From: an uncultured Alphaproteobacteria bacterium
GTDB lineage: Bacteria; Pseudomonadota; Alphaproteobacteria; HIMB59; GCA-002718135
NCBI GenBank assembly: GCA_902514875.1
Contig: CABXSY010000012.1
Location: forward strand, 1 to 41,627
DNA: 41,627 nt
Direction of reading: 5' to 3'
Below, piece after piece: positions 36,698-41,627 of this stretch. The first letter of the stretch is position 1, and every line of letters starts with the position of its first letter. A program made the position numbers and the translations under genes. Below the pieces are notes generated by a model, which saw only the letters and a program-made list of their open reading frames with translations, had not been told where the DNA came from and made no database searches.

Positions 36698-37323
36698 ACT
36701 CTAATAAATTCTTTTAATAAGTTTAATCCTTGGGAGGAACTTTTTTCAGGATGAAACTGAACGCCATATATATTTTCTTTTCCAACAATTGAAGCAAAAT
36801 TTGTTCCATACTTAGTTTCTGCCAAAATATTATCTTTTTGAGCACAGTCAAAATAATAAGAATGAACGAAGTAATAATCATTTTTATTAGAGATTAAGTT
36901 ATTATAATTTGATTTTGTTGGTATTACCAAGTTCCATCCCATATGAGGAAGTTTTAAATTATCTCCAGATAATAATTTAATCTGACCGTCTATCCAGCCT
37001 AAGCCTTTATGAACTCCATTTTCTTCACTCATGTTAGCTAACATTTGCATACCAACGCATATCCCCAAAAATGGTTTCTTTTTTATTAACGCAAACTCAC
37101 AAAGCTCATCAATTAATCCATCAGTTTTTTTTAAACCATTCATGCATGTAGAAAAGGCTCCTTGACCAGGCAATACAATGTGGGTTGAATCTTTTACATC
37201 ATTCAGATTTTTTGAAATTAAAACATCAACCTCAATATTGTTGTCTTTTGCTATCTTAACAAAAGATTTTTGAGCAGATAAAACATTGCCTGAGCCGTAA
37301 TCGACAATAGTGATCTTTTTCAT
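36694..37323 (-). CDS. hisH: Imidazole glycerol phosphate synthase, glutaminase subunit
   Basis: HisH splits glutamine and channels ammonia to HisF. The 209-residue class I amidotransferase has DYGSGN at 8-13, the oxyanion strand PGQGAF at 52-57, nucleophile Cys89 in GICVGMQ, and His191 and Glu193 in QFHPEKSS. The complete Cys-His-Glu triad contrasts with the His-Pro-Asp form in the window's PabA. It starts 6 bases after hisB and overlaps the following GNAT gene by 4 bases. Confidence 0.97.
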   Translation of the reverse strand: MKKITIVDYGSGNVLSAQKSFVKIAKDNNIEVDVLISKNLNDVKDSTHIVLPGQGAFSTCMNGLKKTDGLIDELCEFALIKKKPFLGICVGMQMLANMSEENGVHKGLGWIDGQIKLLSGDNLKLPHMGWNLVIPTKSNYNNLISNKNDYYFVHSYYFDCAQKDNILAETKYGTNFASIVGKENIYGVQFHPEKSSSQGLNLLKEFIRV

Positions 37324-37329
37324 TAAAAA

Positions 37330-37917
37330 TTAAAGAGTGCCTTTTGATGATGGTATGTTGTCTTTTCTTCTGTTATCTATTTCGACAGCAAATCTTAAAC
37401 TTTTAGCAAATGCTTTAAAACATGATTCAATGATATGGTGATTGTTTTTTCCATATAGGTTTTCAATATGTAAATTACATTTTGATTCATTTGAAAATGC
37501 TTTGAAAAATTCATGGAACAACTCTGTATCCATTTCACCAATTTTTTTTAAACCAAGATTAACATTCCATACAAGCTCTGGCCTTCCACTTAAATCAATA
37601 ACACATCTTGATAAACATTCATCCATAGGAACATATGAAAAACCATATCTGTTTATTCCCTTCTTATCATCCAGTGCTTTGTTTATAGCTAAAGCAATTG
37701 AGTAAGCTGTATCTTCAACTGAATGATGAAGATCAACATTAGTATCTCCTTCACATTTCAAGTCTATATCTATTAAGCTGTGATGAGATAATAATTCAAG
37801 CATGTGATCAAAAAAACCAATTTGTGTTGAAATATTAGATTGACCAGCGCCATCTAAGTTAACTTCACAACTTATCTTGGTTTCTTTGGTGTTTCTCTCT
37901 ACTTTACCTTTTCGCAT
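37330..37917 (-). CDS. hisB: Imidazoleglycerol-phosphate dehydratase
   Basis: HisB (dehydratase only, no phosphatase domain) converts imidazole glycerol phosphate to imidazole acetol phosphate. The 195-residue protein shows the two metal-binding repeats typical of the family: [14 protein letters not shown] and [16 protein letters not shown], plus [12 protein letters not shown] near 32-43 and the closing PSSKGTL. It is first in the minus-strand his operon and diverges from hslV across 81 bases that carry promoters for both. Confidence 0.98.
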   Translation of the reverse strand: MRKGKVERNTKETKISCEVNLDGAGQSNISTQIGFFDHMLELLSHHSLIDIDLKCEGDTNVDLHHSVEDTAYSIALAINKALDDKKGINRYGFSYVPMDECLSRCVIDLSGRPELVWNVNLGLKKIGEMDTELFHEFFKAFSNESKCNLHIENLYGKNNHHIIESCFKAFAKSLRFAVEIDNRRKDNIPSSKGTL

Positions 37918-37961
37918 TTTTGCCTAATATCAGTGAAATATAATTTATTCTAGGTAAATTA

Positions 37962-37989
37962 CTTGATAAAAATAATTAAATAGCCATCT
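37962..37989 (+). promoter_or_regulatory. RpoH-type heat-shock promoter of hslVU
   Basis: CTTG at 37962-37965 is followed by 17 bases and GCCATCT at 37983-37989, matching the dnaK site CTTG-N17-CCCATAT in spacing and in five of the seven -10 bases. The transcript would start only a few bases before the hslV ATG at 37999. A TATAAT at 37939-37944 could give basal sigma-70 expression with a longer leader. Confidence 0.5.
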
Positions 37990-37998
37990 TAAGAATCA

Positions 37999-38547
37999 AT
38001 GGAAAAAAATATTATTAAATCAACAACTATTGTAGGAATTAGAAAAGACAACTTAGTCGTTATTGCAGGTGATGGTCAGGCTAGTCTTGGTAATACTGTA
38101 ATGAAATCCAATGTTAAAAAAATTAGAAGACTTGGGGTTGATGAAACAGTTATCTCTGGATTTGCTGGGTCTACTGCAGATGCATTTGCTTTATTTGAAA
38201 GATTAGAGGGAAAGTTAGATCAATATAAGAACCAACTTAAAAGAGCTTGCGTGGAATTGGCTAAAGATTGGAGAACGGATAGATATCTAAGAAGACTAGA
38301 AGCAATGATGATTGTAGCTGATAAAGATGTAAGTTTATTGTTATCAGGTACAGGTGATGTAATTGAATCTGATGATGGAATACTTGCAATAGGTTCTGGG
38401 GGTCCATACGCAAATAGCGCTGCTAAAGCATTGATGAAAAACACAAAAATGAATGCCAAAGAAATTGCTTTAGAATCTCTTAATATAGCTGCAGATATTT
38501 GTATTTATACAAACCATAATATAATCTCGGAAACAATTGAGCTTTAA
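37999..38547 (+). CDS. hslV: ATP-dependent protease subunit HslV
   Basis: HslV is the proteolytic core of the HslUV proteasome-like protease. The 182-residue protein has a short propeptide of about eight residues before the catalytic TTIVGI, with Thr9 becoming the N-terminal nucleophile after processing. [22 protein letters not shown] and [11 protein letters not shown] follow as in other HslV, and the C-terminal [14 protein letters not shown] is present. It is coupled to hslU by a 2-base gap and preceded by an RpoH-like promoter, in keeping with its heat-shock role. Confidence 0.97.
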   Translation: MEKNIIKSTTIVGIRKDNLVVIAGDGQASLGNTVMKSNVKKIRRLGVDETVISGFAGSTADAFALFERLEGKLDQYKNQLKRACVELAKDWRTDRYLRRLEAMMIVADKDVSLLLSGTGDVIESDDGILAIGSGGPYANSAAKALMKNTKMNAKEIALESLNIAADICIYTNHNIISETIEL

Positions 38548-38549
38548 AT

Positions 38550-39863
38550 ATGGAATCTAGTTTTAGCCCAAGAGAAATTGTTTCTGAACTAGATAAGTTT
38601 ATCATTGGTCAGAACAATGCAAAAAAAGCTGTTGCAGTTGCTTTAAGAAATAGATGGAGAAGAAAACAACTTGATGATTCTTTAAAAGAAGAAATTGTAC
38701 CAAAAAATATTTTAATGGTTGGTCCAACAGGTTGTGGTAAAACAGAAATCTCACGAAGACTAGCTAAGTTAGCAAACGCACCTTTTGTAAAAGTTGAGGC
38801 GACTAAGTTTACAGAAGTTGGATATGTTGGAAGAGATGTTGAGCAAATAATAAGAGATCTAGTTGAAATAAGTATTACAAAAACAAAAATACAAATGGGT
38901 CAAGAGGTGAAGGCAAAAGCAGAAAAAAATGCAGAAGAAAGAATTTTAGATGTTTTGGTTTCTAAAAGCTCAACGCCATCCACTCGAGATAATTTTAGGA
39001 AAAAACTAAGATCAGGTGAACTAAATGATAATGAAGTTGAAATTCCAGTTTCAGCTAATGCAAATTTAAATTTACCAACTATGGACATACCTGGCATGCC
39101 TGGTTCTCAAATGGGTATGATTAATTTAGGTGATGTATTTGGAAAAGGTTTTGGCAATCAAAAGAAAATGAAAAAAATGAGTGTCAAAGATTCTCATGCA
39201 TATTTGTTAAATGAAGAAACCGATAAACTATTAGATAAAGATAAAATAAACTCAAGAGCATTGGAAGATGTAGAGCAAAATGGTATTGTTTTTATAGATG
39301 AAATAGATAAAATTACTTCTAGAGCTGATAGAAGTGGCGCAGATGTTTCAAGAGAAGGTGTTCAAAGAGATTTATTACCACTCATTGAGGGAACTGCGGT
39401 TACTACAAAATATGGTGTTGTAAAAACAGATTATATTTTGTTCATTGCCTCCGGGGCATTTCACTTGTCAAAACCATCAGACATGCTACCTGAGCTTCAA
39501 GGTAGATTACCAATTAGAGTCGAGCTTGATAGTCTTAGTAAAAAAGATTTTAAACTTATTCTTACTGAAACACAAAATAGTTTGATTAAGCAGTATCAAG
39601 GACTTCTTGGAACAGAGAAGGTTGATTTGAAATTTGAAGAAGATGGAATTGATACCATCGCTTCTCTATCTACAGAGATAAATCAGAACGTAGAAAATAT
39701 AGGCGCTAGAAGGCTCCATACTGTAATGGAAAAACTACTTGAAGAGGTTAGTTATACAGCCTCAGATATAGGTCCTACAGAAATAATAATTAATAAAGAA
39801 TACGTTGAAAATAGCTTAGGAGAACTTATTAAAAGTCAGGACTTGTCAAAGTTTATATTGTAA
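38550..39863 (+). CDS. hslU: ATP-dependent protease ATPase subunit HslU
   Basis: HslU is the AAA+ unfoldase that feeds substrates to HslV. The 437-residue protein has the [16 protein letters not shown] start, Walker A GPTGCGKT at 58-65, the pore loop in VGYVGRDVE, an intermediate (I) domain at about 110-230, Walker B VFIDEIDK near 249-256, the sensor region near [14 protein letters not shown] and a C-terminal helical domain ending SQDLSKFIL, the tail that docks into HslV. Everything expected is present. It is the end of the hslVU pair; the PAP2 gene starts 29 bases later. Confidence 0.98.
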   Translation: MESSFSPREIVSELDKFIIGQNNAKKAVAVALRNRWRRKQLDDSLKEEIVPKNILMVGPTGCGKTEISRRLAKLANAPFVKVEATKFTEVGYVGRDVEQIIRDLVEISITKTKIQMGQEVKAKAEKNAEERILDVLVSKSSTPSTRDNFRKKLRSGELNDNEVEIPVSANANLNLPTMDIPGMPGSQMGMINLGDVFGKGFGNQKKMKKMSVKDSHAYLLNEETDKLLDKDKINSRALEDVEQNGIVFIDEIDKITSRADRSGADVSREGVQRDLLPLIEGTAVTTKYGVVKTDYILFIASGAFHLSKPSDMLPELQGRLPIRVELDSLSKKDFKLILTETQNSLIKQYQGLLGTEKVDLKFEEDGIDTIASLSTEINQNVENIGARRLHTVMEKLLEEVSYTASDIGPTEIIINKEYVENSLGELIKSQDLSKFIL

Positions 39864-39864
39864 A

Positions 39865-39898
39865 GCTCATTAAATTTTTTAATAGTTGTAAAATGAGC
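39865..39898 (+). repeat. Inverted repeat that can cover the PAP2 start codon
   Basis: GCTCATT at 39865-39871 and AATGAGC at 39892-39898 are perfect reverse complements with a 20-base loop; the right arm contains the ATG at 39893. In RNA the start codon would be paired. A short ATTAAA/TTTAAT repeat lies inside the loop. It may be chance in such AT-rich DNA. Confidence 0.3.
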
Positions 39899-41227
39899 AT
39901 TTTTAAAAGCATTAAATTTGAATTACCTTTTTTAGTATTAATTACATTAAGTATTTTTGCTTCTTTTAATTTAGATCTTTTTTTTTATAATTATTTTATA
40001 AACCTAAGTGATTGGGCAAATGGAGTTTTTCTAAAAGAATTTTTTTCAGAAATAACAAAACTTGGTAGTTCGTCTTGGTATTTTTCTATTACAATAATAG
40101 GCTTTGTTGTTTTTTATATAAACAACAGACTTCAAATCATAAAAACTAAATCAGCAAAAAATCTTTCTAATTTTTTTATTTCTTCTTTTGCATATATTTT
40201 GACAGTTGGAATAATTACTCAAATTATAAAACATGTTGTGGGAAGACCCAGACCAAATCATACTGATTTCGAAGACGTTTTTAGTTTTAAATATTTTACC
40301 ATGGAATCAAATTTTCATTCTTTTCCCTCTGGGCACTCTTCTACGATATTTATCGTTTGCTTTATTTTGGTTTCTATTCTTCCAAAATTAAAATATTTTT
40401 TTTATTTTTTAGCTTCAATTGTTGCTTTTAGTCGAGTTATTGTAAGTGCACATTTTTTTACAGATATTATTGCTGGAGCAATTTTAGCTTTAATATTATT
40501 TAAGATTTTAAATAAATTAATAGAGAATAAATATAATAAATACAAATTATCAAATTTAATTCCTGAAAAAAATTCTGAAGTTTTTTATTACATTCTAATT
40601 TTGTTTTTTAGTTGTGTGTTTGTGACTGCCGGTCCATCCTTGGATTTATATGTATCATCTTTGTTTTATAAGGATGCATCACAATTTGAACTACAAAGTT
40701 TTGATATAACTTCAATATTGTTTCGGGATATTTTATTACCACTAATACTTATTTATATTTTAATTTTACCAATTTTTGGGCATTTCTTTAAAATTGATAA
40801 AATTTTTTTTAATTATAAATTTTCTATAAAGGAAATAGCTTTCTTATGGATTTCTCAAATTATTAGCGTTTTAATATTTGTAAATTTTATACTTAAAAAT
40901 TTTTGGGGTAGGGCAAGACCAAACGATGTAGTGGAGCTTGGTGGAAAAGAGTCTTTTTCCCCATGGTTTGAAATAACCAATGCTTGTGAAACAAACTGCT
41001 CCTTTGTTTCAGGCGATGCTTCTGTTGGGTTTTCAATTATAATTTTATATTTAATTACAAAAAAAATAATTTTTCTCTATGCAAGTGTTGTTGTTGGTTT
41101 AGTGCTTGGCTTAATTAGAATAATGGCTGGTGGTCATTTTTTAAGTGACATTTTGTTTGCTGGTTTTTTTATTTTAATTTTAAATATAATTTTATTTGAA
41201 TTGTATAAAAAATATTATGCTAAATAG
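39893..41227 (+). CDS. Tandem double-PAP2 membrane phosphatase
   Basis: This 444-residue multi-spanning protein contains two PAP2 (lipid phosphatase) domains in one chain. Domain 1 has all three motifs: KHVVGRPRP at 113-121, FPSGHS at 144-149 and SRVIVSAHFFTD at 180-191 with His187. Domain 2 has KNFWGRARP at 335-343, a second motif VSGDAS at 372-377 with Asp in place of His, and IRIMAGGHFLSD at 408-419 with His415. Each half begins with a similar LDLFFYN / LDLYVSS segment, pointing to duplication or fusion. PAP2 proteins remove phosphate from undecaprenyl pyrophosphate, phosphatidyl lipids or lipid A; the following GT39 gene, overlapped by 11 bases, favours envelope-lipid modification. Confidence 0.88.
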   Translation: MSIFKSIKFELPFLVLITLSIFASFNLDLFFYNYFINLSDWANGVFLKEFFSEITKLGSSSWYFSITIIGFVVFYINNRLQIIKTKSAKNLSNFFISSFAYILTVGIITQIIKHVVGRPRPNHTDFEDVFSFKYFTMESNFHSFPSGHSSTIFIVCFILVSILPKLKYFFYFLASIVAFSRVIVSAHFFTDIIAGAILALILFKILNKLIENKYNKYKLSNLIPEKNSEVFYYILILFFSCVFVTAGPSLDLYVSSLFYKDASQFELQSFDITSILFRDILLPLILIYILILPIFGHFFKIDKIFFNYKFSIKEIAFLWISQIISVLIFVNFILKNFWGRARPNDVVELGGKESFSPWFEITNACETNCSFVSGDASVGFSIIILYLITKKIIFLYASVVVGLVLGLIRIMAGGHFLSDILFAGFFILILNIILFELYKKYYAK

Positions 41228-41627
41228 AGTTCTATTGCCATCATTTATTGTTTTACTTTTATTAAAAATAGGCGCCTTAAATTTTACTACTTTTAATTTG
41301 TTTGGCGATGAAGCGCAGTATTGGCTATGGTCAAAAGATATTGACTTTGGATATTTTTCGAAGCCCCCTTTTTTGTCCTGGATAATAAGAGTTTATACAG
41401 AAATATTAGGTAGTAGTTTTGTTTTATTAAAACTTCTCCCTTCGTTAGTCTATTTATTGATTGCTTGGAGTATTTATAATCTTTTACTCAACTCTGGACT
41501 AAATAAAAAAGATTCATTTACGGGTTGTTTAATTTTTTTATTTATACCCGCTGTTTCTTTTTCATCTTTTATAATTAGTACTGATCTTTTTTTATTATTA
41601 TTTTGGACACTTTCACTTAATGAATTA
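41217..41627 (+). CDS. GT39/ArnT-like glycosyltransferase, N-terminal part
   Basis: The gene starts with ATG at 41217, inside the PAP2 gene (11-base overlap), and is cut by the window end after 137 codons. The N-terminus has a membrane segment, then FNLFGDEAQYWLWS and FGYFSKPPFLSWII, the periplasmic loop 1 of PMT/ArnT-type transferases with its conserved acidic D-E pair, followed by more hydrophobic helices and STDLFLLLFWTLSL. These enzymes move a sugar from undecaprenyl phosphate to lipid A or a protein. The acceptor is not known here. Pairing with the PAP2 protein suggests lipid A or lipid-carrier modification, which is inference. Confidence 0.88.
   Translation, partial: MLNRVLLPSFIVLLLLKIGALNFTTFNLFGDEAQYWLWSKDIDFGYFSKPPFLSWIIRVYTEILGSSFVLLKLLPSLVYLLIAWSIYNLLLNSGLNKKDSFTGCLIFLFIPAVSFSSFIISTDLFLLLFWTLSLNEL

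Overview
The window looks like a chromosomal segment of a streamlined, strongly AT-rich alphaproteobacterium, probably marine and SAR11-, HIMB59- or AEGEAN-169-like; I cannot fix the clade without a tree. Reasons: very high A+T, Lys/Asn/Ile-rich proteins, almost no intergenic DNA (no gene-free stretch reaches 300 bases, the longest is about 210), many start/stop overlaps, and gene neighbourhoods typical of Alphaproteobacteria (hrcA-grpE beside rph-rdgB, dnaK-dnaJ-dapB, his genes beside hslVU, magnesium-type HemB). No tRNA, rRNA, IS element, phage gene or CRISPR array was seen.

Layout. 1-179: 3' end of a trpF-like gene. 156-4269 (minus): a tightly coupled folate operon, pabB-pabA-pabC-folP-folB-folK, covering p-aminobenzoate synthesis and the pterin branch to dihydropteroate. 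4298-10501 (plus): one close-packed run of DUF2141 protein, cysS, thrS, hemB, hisI, ribA and a DUF985 cupin. 10562-12697: katG as its own unit, with a perfect palindrome before it and a bidirectional terminator after it. 12745-18497 (minus): a SnoaL-like protein, then a BMP-type nucleoside ABC transporter (two permeases, double ATPase, binding protein) behind upp, a nucleoside/nucleobase salvage block. 18533-24195: a small lipoprotein, pyruvate carboxylase, a DUF2244 membrane protein and a serine hydrolase. 24216-29994 (minus): heat-shock block hrcA-grpE, dnaK-dnaJ, then dapB. 30042-34021: rph-rdgB, and an envelope group of an LpoA-like lipoprotein, rsmI and a DolP-like double-BON lipoprotein. 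34023-37917 (minus): hisB-hisH-GNAT-hisA-hisF-hisE-HIT. 37999-39863: hslV-hslU. 39893-41627: a tandem double-PAP2 phosphatase and the start of a GT39/ArnT-like glycosyltransferase, probably an envelope-lipid modification pair.

The gene content is mostly housekeeping; I do not see a clear new defence or mobile system. The most informative unusual signals are regulatory and architectural: two matching RpoH-type promoters (CTTG-N17-xCCATxT) in front of dnaK and hslV; no CIRCE element in front of the linked chaperone genes despite hrcA; a 21-bp perfect palindrome touching the katG ribosome binding site; a 62-bp head-to-head overlap of the LpoA-like gene and rsmI; a PAP2 protein made of an intact and a degenerate half; and non-standard key residues in PabB (PIAGT) and PabA (HPD).
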